In this document: in pieces, positions 11,108 to 18,653 of the stretch
Layout of the letters: the number at the start of each line of letters is the position of its first letter
Numbering within the stretch: position 1 is the first letter of the stretch
Assembly: GCF_000968685.2 (NCBI RefSeq)
Contig: NZ_LAKD02000050.1
Coordinates: 35,184-99,183, forward strand
DNA: 64,000 bases
Reading direction: 5' to 3'
Source: Streptomyces antioxidans
Lineage (GTDB): Bacteria; Actinomycetota; Actinomycetes; Streptomycetales; Streptomycetaceae
Notes under the pieces: model-generated
The model's input: only the letters and a program-made list of their open reading frames with translations
Told to the model about the DNA's origin: nothing
The model's database searches: none
Position numbers and translations under genes: made by a program

Positions 11108-11233
11108 CTACTCGTGTTCGTCGCGCTCGGTGTTCGTGTCGCTGTTGCCGGAGAACTTCTTGGTCTCCAGGCGCTCGCGGAGCGTCGGCACTGTGAAGAC
11201 CGGCGTCCCCGAGAACACTTCTTCCAGGTTCAC
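11108..11233 (-). CDS. Candidate RiPP precursor peptide (lasso-like), 41 residues
   Basis: A GTG start is preceded by GAAGGGAGGG at ideal distance. The leader-like part has VFTVPTLRERLE, matching the spacing of the lasso leader motif YxxPxL with Phe in place of Tyr. The C-terminal part is SGNSDTNTERDEHE, a short hydrophilic tail. A Gly1-to-Glu8 macrolactam (GNSDTNTE) would have the ring size of lasso peptides. Against this, the position two before the core is Phe and not the usual Thr, and no bulky plug residue follows the ring. The link to the cyclase downstream is strong by position; the class of product is uncertain. Confidence 0.6.
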   Translation of the reverse strand: MNLEEVFSGTPVFTVPTLRERLETKKFSGNSDTNTERDEHE

Positions 11234-11353
11234 GCGTTGTCCCTCCCTTCTGCTGTCGTGTGCCGTCAGGAACAGCCACCGGCCCGTGCCTGCCGGATAG
11301 GTCGTCGCGTGCGCGGGACGAGGGCAACTATGCGATGGCATCTTCGCGACGGG

Positions 11354-11695
11354 TCAGCAGGTCTCCGGGCGGCGCTCCGCCGCGTCGCTGTCGCCGCCTG
11401 CCGGGCTTTCGCCCTCAGTCACGCCCAGACGACCGCCACGGCTTTCCGCGATCCGCAGCGCATCGGCGAGCGCTTCGGTCAACCGGACAGCCAGAAAGCG
11501 GAGTTCACGCGCAGATGTCTCGTGATCGGAGAGCAGTCCATCGGCGTGTGCCAGGAGCTCAGCCCCCATACCGAGCTGTACGGCTTCCACCTGATCGGCG
11601 AATCGGGACAGGAAGCCGCCGTCGCTAGCCAGGTAGCAGCGCTTCCCGTCCATACCTTCCCAGGGGAGCAGACGTACCGGCCGCGTCTGGTACAT
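11354..11695 (-). CDS. Small conserved actinobacterial protein of unknown function
   Basis: 113 residues. It begins MYQTRPVRLLPWEGMDGKRC and continues with a helical region (SRFADQVEAVQLGMGAELL, then ARELRFLAVRLTEALADALR). There is no enzyme motif and no transmembrane helix. Short proteins of this pattern accompany XRE-regulated loci in Streptomyces, as judged from general memory of such neighbourhoods. Its ATG overlaps the TGA that ends the intact reading of the upstream gene (TGATG), so the two were translationally coupled. It could act as a partner of the regulator or as a peptide-binding factor; neither is shown. Confidence 0.65.
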   Translation of the reverse strand: MYQTRPVRLLPWEGMDGKRCYLASDGGFLSRFADQVEAVQLGMGAELLAHADGLLSDHETSARELRFLAVRLTEALADALRIAESRGGRLGVTEGESPAGGDSDAAERRPETC

Positions 11696-12023
11696 CACGC
11701 GACCACTACTCCGCGGATGAGGCGCGGACCGATGTCGATGCCGTGGACAGCCAGCCAGAGCGTCGCCGCTGTCGTCGCAGCCGGACTTCCCGCCGTCCCT
11801 CGTGGGCCAGCACGTACGGGCGCACGAGGGCGATGTCTTCACCCCGTGCGGGCTCGGCGGGCACGCGCTGCATGCTCACCGTGGGTGCGTCTTCCCACGG
11901 GCCGGTGAACGGTGAGCCGGCCGCTCTGTGACGGCCCGCCGCTGGCAGGAACAGCCTCAGCAGCAGCTCGAGGATGCGGTGGATAAGGTGCGGCACGTCA
12001 GCGCTCCCATCAGCGTTGGCCAT
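11695..12023 (-). pseudogene. Small conserved protein gene with a frameshift near its 3' end
   Basis: Starts MANADGSADVPHLIHRILEL and continues through LVRPYVLAHEGRREVRLRRQ in one frame, which then stops at a TAG (11,706-11,708) after an uncharacteristic tail. Changing frame near 11,758-11,765 instead gives LWLAVHGIDIGPRLIRGVVV, which looks like the proper end. That frame ends at a TGA overlapping the next gene's ATG. A one-base loss in the CGGCGACGC stretch would explain this. It may be a real mutation, a sequencing error, or less likely programmed frameshifting. Function unknown. Confidence 0.6.
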
Positions 12024-12181
12024 GCCCCCGGGCTGTTCGTAGCGGTCGCGGGGGTCTGTTCGCGCCAACTGTCCTGCCAGGCAAGGAATCTGACTTCCCG
12101 CCGATGGGTACCCCATGATGGGTAGGCTGAGCGTCAGGCCAGTGCGACACACTGTCACCAGCAAGCGCGACGGGGCAGCTT

Positions 12182-13519
12182 ATGACCGCATACGAACCGC
12201 CGACAGCGCTGCCGCGTGCTCTCCTCAACCGGGCGGACATGCGAGCAGCCATCACGGCCCACGACTTCGGCACGGTGTTTCTACTCGCTCGGGCAGAAGC
12301 CAAAATCAGTTACTCAAAGATCGCGGCTGAGTGCGGCATCAAGCCGGAGCGAGTGGGCGCCCTGGCACGGGGCGACGGCAGCGTGACGACCTTCGAGAAG
12401 ATCGCCACCATCGCCGACGCCTTACGCATCCCCGGGCACATGCTCGGCCTCGCACCCCGCACGTGGGAGGCGACGGAGCAGCCACCCGGATATCCCGCCG
12501 CGCCCGCAGGTACTACCGGTACGACCCGAGATGGAGATAGCGCAGTGCGGCGACGGGGTTTCTTCAAGGCGTCGGCCCTCGCCGGATTGGCGGTCGGCCT
12601 GCCGGAACTCACTCCACTCACGACCGGCCACCGGATCGGCCGCGACATCCCGGACCGACTACGCCAGCGGACCGCCCGCCTGCGCCGTCTGGACGACGTT
12701 CTCGGCGGAGGCGACACCTACCGTGTCTATCTCGGCGAGTACCAAGCCACCAAAGCCATGATGCGAGAGGCCGGCTACACCCAGCAGACCGGCCGCGCCC
12801 TGCTTTCCGTGCTGGCCGAACAGGCGCAGCAGGCGGGATGGGCCGCGTTCGACGCGGGCAAGCACGCTGACGCTCGTGGCCTGTACGAAGCCAGCCATCA
12901 GGCCGCCACGGAAGCCGGAGACGCAGCCCTCGCCGGAAACGCTCTCGCGTTCCTCGCCTACCAGCGGATCAATGGCGACCGGGCCGCCGGAGTCGAGACC
13001 GCCGAACAGTCCTGCCGCACCGCAGGCCCGGGAGCGCCGCCCGGCGTCCGGGCACTGCTTCACGAACGGCTTGCATGGGCCTACGCGGTCGCCGGGCGCG
13101 ACAGCGAGACAGAGCGGGCACTGAGCGCGGCTGAGGCAGCCCTCAGCGATGGTGACGGGACTCCGCAGCCCGATTGGGTCGCATGGGTGGACCGGGACGA
13201 ACTCCGGATCATGACCGGCCGGTGCTGGACCGAACTTCGCCACCCACTCCGCGCGGTCCCCGTGCTGGAAGACGTGCTGACCCGATACGACGACACCCAC
13301 GCCCGGGACAAGAGCCTGTACCTGTCCTGGCTGGCCGAGTCCTACCTAACCGCCCGCGAAGTGGAGCAGGCCGCGACGGTCGCCGGCCGCGCACTGGACC
13401 TGTCCGCCGGAGTCGCCTCCGTACGCCCCCGCCAACGCCTCGAGCCCACATTGCGGCAGTTCAGCGTCTACCGGGATCTACCTGCGGTGGCCGAAGTCCT
13501 CGAACGGGCCAGGGCGTGA
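12182..13519 (+). CDS. XRE-family regulator with TPR-like C-terminal domain
   Basis: 445 residues. An N-terminal helix-turn-helix lies at about residues 20-75 (KISYSKIAAECGIKPERV, then TFEKIATIADALRIPGHM). A linker carries RRRGFFKASALAGLAVGL, a Tat-like motif common in this family but internal here, and is followed by about 300 residues of helical repeats resembling tetratricopeptides. Such proteins often bind peptide signals. It is divergent from the small-protein/precursor/cyclase operon (159 bp between starts) and is the likely regulator of it. Codon 81 (12,422-12,424) is TTA, so translation should depend on the bldA leucyl-tRNA and be tied to development. Confidence 0.82.
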   Translation: MTAYEPPTALPRALLNRADMRAAITAHDFGTVFLLARAEAKISYSKIAAECGIKPERVGALARGDGSVTTFEKIATIADALRIPGHMLGLAPRTWEATEQPPGYPAAPAGTTGTTRDGDSAVRRRGFFKASALAGLAVGLPELTPLTTGHRIGRDIPDRLRQRTARLRRLDDVLGGGDTYRVYLGEYQATKAMMREAGYTQQTGRALLSVLAEQAQQAGWAAFDAGKHADARGLYEASHQAATEAGDAALAGNALAFLAYQRINGDRAAGVETAEQSCRTAGPGAPPGVRALLHERLAWAYAVAGRDSETERALSAAEAALSDGDGTPQPDWVAWVDRDELRIMTGRCWTELRHPLRAVPVLEDVLTRYDDTHARDKSLYLSWLAESYLTAREVEQAATVAGRALDLSAGVASVRPRQRLEPTLRQFSVYRDLPAVAEVLERARA

Positions 13520-13524
13520 CGGAT

Positions 13525-13851
13525 TCAGTCCAGGCCGGGCTGGGTGCTCTTGTCGATCCAGCGCAGGTAATCCACTGCCCCGGCGAGCGGCACCGCCGAG
13601 ACCTCCGGGTTCTTCCACGGGTGGTGCTCCAAGAGGTGCACTTCCAGCGCCGCATACCGGTCAGCGCGGGTCTTGAGCAGAAGCTGCCACTCTTCGCCGG
13701 TACCGAACTCGCCTTGATGCCAGAACACCGAGGCCACCGGACCGACGATCTGCGCACCGGCCGCCAACCTGGCGGCTACAACCGATTGCGCCAACTTCAC
13801 GGCGTCGTCACGGGTTTCCGTGGCCGTGGCCACCTGTAGGTACTCAGCCAT
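13525..13851 (-). CDS. cutA: CutA1-type divalent-cation tolerance protein
   Basis: 108 residues, the usual CutA1 length. Family signatures are present: TATETRDDAVKLAQSVVAAR, AAGAQIVGPVASVFWHQGE, EEWQLLLKTRADRYAALEVH and the diagnostic EHHPWKNPEVSAVPL. CutA1 forms very stable trimers and is linked to copper and other metal tolerance, although its biochemical role is unsettled. It converges on the XRE gene with only 5 bp between stops and appears to be a single-gene unit. Confidence 0.93.
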   Translation of the reverse strand: MAEYLQVATATETRDDAVKLAQSVVAARLAAGAQIVGPVASVFWHQGEFGTGEEWQLLLKTRADRYAALEVHLLEHHPWKNPEVSAVPLAGAVDYLRWIDKSTQPGLD

Positions 13852-14014
13852 GCCGCCGAGCCTAGACCCGGACCAGGCTCGGGCACATAAGGCATCGAGC
13901 CGTCGTGCTGTCCCGGGGGCCACCCCGGCGGGCGATACCCACACCCAGCAACACCCACCTCCCTGGAGCGGCGTTACGGTTGGGGTCACTTTCCCTTCCT
14001 TATCTCCTATCCCG

Positions 14015-14076
14015 TCTGGGGCGCAGCCCCAGTTGTGGGAAGGGGCGGGGAGGGGAACAGCCCGCCGCAGGCGGCA
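14015..14076 (-). repeat. Dispersed intergenic repeat, copy 9 (inverted)
   Basis: CTGGGGCGCAGCCCCAGTTG, TGGGAAGGGGCGGGGAGGGG, AACAGCCCGCCGCAGGCGGC, lying between cutA and the LacI gene. Confidence 0.7.
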
Positions 14077-14093
14077 CCAACCGGCGGGCACTG

Positions 14094-15203
14094 TTAGCGG
14101 AGCCTCGCCGTGGAGCCGCGCACCACCAGATCCGGCTGGAAGACGAACTCCGTGTGGTGGACCGGGTCCCCGGCCATCTCCTCGAGCAGCGCCCCCACCG
14201 CCGCCGTCGCCATCGACTGCACCGGCTGCCGCACCGTGGTCAGCGGCGGGTCGGTGAAGGCGATCAGCGGGGAGTCGTCGAAGCCGACCACCGACACATC
14301 GTGCGGCACCCGCAGCCCGCGCCGGGCCGCCTCCCGGATCGCCCCGAGCGCCATCAGATCGCTGCCGCACACGATGCCCGTACAGCCCTGGTCCAGCAGC
14401 GTGGCCGCCGCCACCTGCCCGCCCTCGACGCTGAACAGCGTATGCCGCACCAACTCCCGTGCCTCGTCCGCCGACCGGTCCAGCAGCTCCGCGCTCGCCG
14501 CGAGGAACCCCTTGACCTTGCGCAGCGCGGGAACGTAGCGGGCGGGCCCCACCGCGAGGCCGATCCGGTGGTGGCCGAGCGCGGACAGGTGGCGGACGGC
14601 CATCCGCGCCGCCGCCCGGTCGTCCGGCGAGACGAACGTGGCCTGGATGTGCTCGTTGTAGCCGTTGATCAGGACGAACGGCACCTTGCGCCCGGCCAGC
14701 CGGGCATAGCGGGCGGGGTCGGCCGTGGTGTCGGCGTGCAGTCCGGACATGAAGACGATGCCTGCCACATCGCGCTCCTCCAACTGCTCGACCAGTTCGT
14801 CCTCGGTGGCGCCGCCGGGCATCTGGGTGCACAGGATCGGGGTGTAGCCATGACCGGCCAGCACCTGCTCGATGATCTGGGCGAAGGCGGGGAAGACGGG
14901 GTTGGTCAGCTCCGGGATCACCAGGCCGACAAGACCGGCGCTGCGCCGCCGCAGCCGCACCGGCCGGTCGTAGCCGAGGACGTCGAGGGCGGCGAGCACC
15001 CGCTGCCGGGTGGTGGCCGCGACGCCCGCCTTGCCGTTGAGCACCCGGCTGACGGTGGCCTCGCTGACCTCGGCCTGGGCGGCGATATCGGCGAGCCGCG
15101 GCGACGCGACCGGCGAACGCGCCGCGGACGGGCCAATCCCGGAGGGGCCCTCCTCCGCCGCACTCGCCGCCGCGTCCCGCCCCGCCGCCAGCGGACCCGT
15201 CAC
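14094..15203 (-). CDS. LacI-family repressor, MalR-type paralogue downstream of malG
   Basis: 369 residues. A disordered 35-residue extension precedes the LacI helix-turn-helix (RLADIAAQAEVSEATVSRVL, hinge helix VRLRRRSAG), followed by the periplasmic-binding-fold sensor domain (IVCGSDLMALGAIREAARRG, VSVVGFDDSPLIAFTDPPLT). The GTG start overlaps the malG stop (GTGA), so it is translated as the last gene of malEFG. It closely resembles the regulator at 20,380, differing mainly in the N-terminal extension and scattered residues, so a local duplication is likely. It probably represses the maltose genes until a maltodextrin-derived inducer binds. Confidence 0.9.
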   Translation of the reverse strand: MTGPLAAGRDAAASAAEEGPSGIGPSAARSPVASPRLADIAAQAEVSEATVSRVLNGKAGVAATTRQRVLAALDVLGYDRPVRLRRRSAGLVGLVIPELTNPVFPAFAQIIEQVLAGHGYTPILCTQMPGGATEDELVEQLEERDVAGIVFMSGLHADTTADPARYARLAGRKVPFVLINGYNEHIQATFVSPDDRAAARMAVRHLSALGHHRIGLAVGPARYVPALRKVKGFLAASAELLDRSADEARELVRHTLFSVEGGQVAAATLLDQGCTGIVCGSDLMALGAIREAARRGLRVPHDVSVVGFDDSPLIAFTDPPLTTVRQPVQSMATAAVGALLEEMAGDPVHHTEFVFQPDLVVRGSTARLR

Positions 15204-16030
15204 GACTTGGTCGCCCCGGCCGTGAGCCCCGCCACCAGATGGCGCTGCGCCCAGGAGAACACCAGCGCCGCCGGGATGGCGATCATGACGGCGGCGGCCG
15301 TCATCGAACCCCAGTCGGAGGTGTACTGGTTGACGAAGGTCTGGAGCCCCGCGGCGAGCGTGAGGTTCTCCTCCCCCGTCATAAAGGCGGAGGCGTAGGC
15401 CACCTCGGCCCAGGCCGTGATGAAGGTGTAGAACGCGGTCACCGCGAGCCCCGGCTTGGCCAGCGGGACGACCAACCGCCAGAAGGTCCCGAAGGGGTTG
15501 AGCCCGTCGACCCGGCCGGATTCGTCGATCTCCACCGGGATGGTGTCGAAGAAGCCCTTCATCATCCAGGCGCAGAACGGCACGGCCACGGTGAGGTACG
15601 TGACGATGAGCGAGATCGGCTGGTTGAGCCAGCCCAGCGTCGACATGATGTTGTACAGCGGCACGATGAGGATGGCCACCGGGAACATCTGGGTGATCAG
15701 CAGCAGCCACATCAGCGGGCGCATCCCCGGGAACCGGAAGCGGCTGACGGCGTAGCCGGTGGTGGCCGCGACGAAGACGCCCAGGAGCGTGGTGATGACC
15801 ACGATGAACAGCGAGTTGCCGAACCAGGTCAGGAACTCGGTGTCGCCCAGGACGTGTTGGTAGTTCCGCAGCGTCGGGTCCTTCACCACATCGGTGCTGA
15901 ACGCCTCGCTCTTGGGCTTGAACGAGGTGATCAGCAGCCACAGCGGCGGGAAGACCGCGACCGCGGAGGCGACGATGAGGGTGGTGTGCAGCCCGACGGA
16001 GGCCAGCGGTCCGCGTCGTTGGTCGCGCAT
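15200..16030 (-). CDS. malG: Maltose/maltodextrin ABC transporter permease MalG
   Basis: 276 residues with six predicted transmembrane segments and the ABC permease EAA loop (VPVEIDESGRVDGLNPFGTF region, VPLAKPGLAV). This is the second inner permease subunit of a CUT1-family sugar importer; no ATPase is encoded here, consistent with the shared MsiK ATPase of streptomycetes. The chosen ATG begins MRDQRRGPLASVG; the previous gene stops 2 bp upstream. The 3' end overlaps the LacI gene start. Confidence 0.93.
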   Translation of the reverse strand: MRDQRRGPLASVGLHTTLIVASAVAVFPPLWLLITSFKPKSEAFSTDVVKDPTLRNYQHVLGDTEFLTWFGNSLFIVVITTLLGVFVAATTGYAVSRFRFPGMRPLMWLLLITQMFPVAILIVPLYNIMSTLGWLNQPISLIVTYLTVAVPFCAWMMKGFFDTIPVEIDESGRVDGLNPFGTFWRLVVPLAKPGLAVTAFYTFITAWAEVAYASAFMTGEENLTLAAGLQTFVNQYTSDWGSMTAAAVMIAIPAALVFSWAQRHLVAGLTAGATKS

Positions 16031-16032
16031 GG

Positions 16033-17055
16033 CTACCACACCTCTCCCTGCCTGCGGAGCGAACGGCGGTAGATCACCGCGAAGAGCATGAGGATGAGCA
16101 GGATCAGCACGCCCCAGGCCGAGGCGCCGGCGAAGTCGCGCGGGCTGTTGACGAAGGAGAGCCGGTAGGCGTAGGTCACCAGGATCTCGGTGGAGTCGCC
16201 GGGTCCGCCGCGGGTCAGCAGGAAGATCACCGGGAACATGTTGAACGTCCAGATGGTCGACAGCAGGACCACGGTGGAGCTGACCGAGCGCAGCCCGGGC
16301 AGGGTGATGTGGCGGAACCGCTGCCAGGGGCCCGCCCCGTCCATCTCGGCGGCCTCGTACAGCTCACCGGGGATGGACTGCAGCCCGCCGAGCAGCGCGA
16401 CCAGCATGAACGGCACCCCGAGCCAGATGTTCACGGCGATCACCGAGACCTTGGCCATGGTGGGGTCGTTCAGCCAGGGCACCGCGTCGATCCCGCCGCC
16501 GTGCAGCACCTTGTTGAGGATGCCGTTCTTCTCGTTGTAGAGCAGCCGCCAGGCGAAGACGGAGACGAAGGCGGGGACGGCCCAGGGCAGGATCAGCAGC
16601 GAGCGGTAGAGGGCGCGCCCGGCGAACCGCCGGTTGAGCAGGACGGCCAGGCCCAGGCCGATCGCGAAGGTGAGCGCCACACAGCTGACGGTCCAGGTGA
16701 CGGTCCAGCTCAGCCGGTCCCAGAAGACCTGGTCCTTCAGGATCGCCCGGAAGTTGTCGAGGCCGACCGTCCGGTAGGTGGCGGGGATGTGGTTGATCCC
16801 GATGGTGCGCTCGACATTGGCCTCGTTGGCGTCGGTCAGCGACAGATAGACGCCGCGGACCAGCGGATAGCCGATGATCAGCCCGATGACGGCCACGACG
16901 GGCGCCACCATGGCCCAGGCGTACCAGTGGCGGGCGAGCGCGTCGCGGATCCGGCGCGGCGGTGGGGTGCCGGGCTTGCGGGCGCGGCCGCCCCGGCCGC
17001 GGGCGCCCTTCGCGCCCGCGGCCGGGTCCAGCGGCCGGCTGGTGTCGACAGCCAT
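16033..17055 (-). CDS. malF: Maltose/maltodextrin ABC transporter permease MalF
   Basis: 340 residues. A basic, Gly/Pro-rich N-terminal tail precedes the first membrane segment (WYAWAMVAPVVAVIGLIIGY). The EAA loop is seen as GELYEAAEMDGAGPWQRFRH. It pairs with MalG to form the translocation pore. It lies between malE (11 bp upstream) and malG (2 bp gap) in one operon. It lacks the long periplasmic P2 loop of enterobacterial MalF, as expected for Gram-positive homologues. Confidence 0.93.
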   Translation of the reverse strand: MAVDTSRPLDPAAGAKGARGRGGRARKPGTPPPRRIRDALARHWYAWAMVAPVVAVIGLIIGYPLVRGVYLSLTDANEANVERTIGINHIPATYRTVGLDNFRAILKDQVFWDRLSWTVTWTVSCVALTFAIGLGLAVLLNRRFAGRALYRSLLILPWAVPAFVSVFAWRLLYNEKNGILNKVLHGGGIDAVPWLNDPTMAKVSVIAVNIWLGVPFMLVALLGGLQSIPGELYEAAEMDGAGPWQRFRHITLPGLRSVSSTVVLLSTIWTFNMFPVIFLLTRGGPGDSTEILVTYAYRLSFVNSPRDFAGASAWGVLILLILMLFAVIYRRSLRRQGEVW

Positions 17056-17066
17056 CGTCGCCGGCC

Positions 17067-18344
17067 CTACTTCCAGTCGCCCTTGAGGAGCTTGCGGTAG
17101 GCGTCACCGACCGACTTGGCGGCCTTCTCGGGTGAGGTCTTGCCGGTGAGGACGCCCGGGAACTGCACCAGGATCGCCTGGAAGAGGCTGTTGCCCTCGG
17201 GGATCCAGGGGCGCTCGACGGCCTTGTCGACGGCGGCCTTGAAGAACTTCACATTGGGGTTCGCGGCGACCGTCTTGTTGGAGTAGACGGAGGTGCGGGT
17301 GGGCAGCAGGGAGAGCTTCTCGGTGGTCTTGGCCTGCACCTCGGCCGAGCTCATGTACCGCGCGAAGGCGTAGGAGGCGTCCAGGTTCTTCGATCCGGCG
17401 TAGACGGTGAGGTTCTGGCCGCCCTGCGGGGCGCCCTGGCCCTTGCTGCCCGCCGGGACCGGGACCACCCCGAGGTTGGACTTGTCCTTGAACGCCTTGC
17501 CCGCCAGGGTGTCCTCGATCGCCCACGGCCCGTTGATCGTCATCGCGACGTCGCCGTTCTTGATGGCGTTCTGCATGTTGTCCCAGCCGTCGGTGGCGTC
17601 GGTCTCCGCCGCCTTCGAGGTGACCAGGTCGCGGGCGGCGGCGAACGCCTTGATGCCGGGCTCGTCGTCGATGGTGACCTTCTTGGCGCCGGTGTCGAGG
17701 AGGTCACCGCCCTCGCCGTAGATGAAGGGCAGGTACCAGTAGGCGTCGTCGCCGCGCAGATAGAGGCCGGTCTTGCCGGTCTTCTCCTTGATCTTCTTGG
17801 CGGCGGCCTTGAGCTCGGTCCAGTCCTTGGGCGGCTCGACCCCGGCGTCCTTCAGCATCTTCTTGTTGTAGAAGAGGCCGAGGGTGTCGATGACCTGCGG
17901 TACGGCGTAGGTCTTGCCCTTGAACTTGGCCCCGGCGAGCGCCTTGGGCAGATAGTCGGACTGATCGGCGAGGGCGGGGGTGCCGTCCAGCGGGGCGAGA
18001 TAGCCGATGTTGGCCAGGTCCTGGGTCCAGGCCACCTCGGTGCGCAGCACATCGGGCGCGCCGGAGCCGCCGGAGCCCGCGGCGTTCTTGAACTTGGCCA
18101 GGGCGTCGCCGAAGGGCACATTGACGTAGTTGACCTTGACGTCGGGGTACTTCTTCGCGAAGCCCAGGGCGAGCTCCTTGTACGTGCCCTTCTCCGCGTC
18201 GTTCGACGTGTCCCAGTAGGTCACGGTGCCGGAGAGATGACCGCCGGACTTCTTGTCGCCGCTGCCGCCGTCGTCACCGCCGCATGCCGTCGCCGCGAGC
18301 GCCATGGCCGCGACGAGTGCGGTGGCCGCTATGCCACGTCGCAT
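17067..18344 (-). CDS. malE: Maltose/maltodextrin-binding lipoprotein MalE
   Basis: 425 residues. Lipoprotein signal MRRGIAATALVAAMALAATAC puts the lipid-modified cysteine at residue 21. The mature protein has the extracellular solute-binding fold of family 1 (GTVTYWDTSNDAEKGTYKEL, GLFYNKKMLKDAGVEPPKDW, MTINGPWAIEDTL). It captures maltose or maltodextrins outside the membrane for MalFG. GGAGGAG precedes the ATG at a good distance. It is first in the malEFG-lacI operon, transcribed from the promoter region it shares with the divergent aglA gene. Confidence 0.94.
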   Translation of the reverse strand: MRRGIAATALVAAMALAATACGGDDGGSGDKKSGGHLSGTVTYWDTSNDAEKGTYKELALGFAKKYPDVKVNYVNVPFGDALAKFKNAAGSGGSGAPDVLRTEVAWTQDLANIGYLAPLDGTPALADQSDYLPKALAGAKFKGKTYAVPQVIDTLGLFYNKKMLKDAGVEPPKDWTELKAAAKKIKEKTGKTGLYLRGDDAYWYLPFIYGEGGDLLDTGAKKVTIDDEPGIKAFAAARDLVTSKAAETDATDGWDNMQNAIKNGDVAMTINGPWAIEDTLAGKAFKDKSNLGVVPVPAGSKGQGAPQGGQNLTVYAGSKNLDASYAFARYMSSAEVQAKTTEKLSLLPTRTSVYSNKTVAANPNVKFFKAAVDKAVERPWIPEGNSLFQAILVQFPGVLTGKTSPEKAAKSVGDAYRKLLKGDWK

Positions 18345-18653
18345 CTGAACTCCTCCAAAGCCGGCCGCTCCCTCGCGGCCCCGGGTTGCGGAGGAACGTA
18401 ACAGGGCCGCAAGCCCGTCGAAAGACCTTGCGGCAAATTTCTGCAAGGGGACGGGGCATCGTTACGTCCGCGTGTCCCCGCGGTGGCCGCTCCGCTCCCG
18501 TCCCGCCGCTTGACAGCCCCCGTTCCGGCGCTGAACAGCCCCGTTCCGGCGCTTGGCATGCGTCCACGGGCACGACCGGAGCACTCCCCGAGGGCATCAG
18601 CGCGCCCTGCAAGCTCTTCCGCAAGCCATTGCAGAGCTGTTACGTTTCGCGCC
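18345..18653. promoter_or_regulatory. Divergent malE / aglA control region with CTTGC boxes
   Basis: On the malE side: CTTGCGGCAAATTTCTGCAAG (18,427-18,447, an inverted repeat), a further GCAAG half-site near 18,410, and TGTTACGTT read towards malE (complement of 18,395-18,403). On the aglA side: CTGCAAGCTCTTCCGCAAG and CATTGCAG (18,607-18,634), then TGTTACGTTTC (18,638-18,648) just before the ATG. The near mirror-image layout suggests LacI-type operators overlapping each promoter. aglA has no Shine-Dalgarno sequence, so its transcript may be leaderless. Confidence 0.65.
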
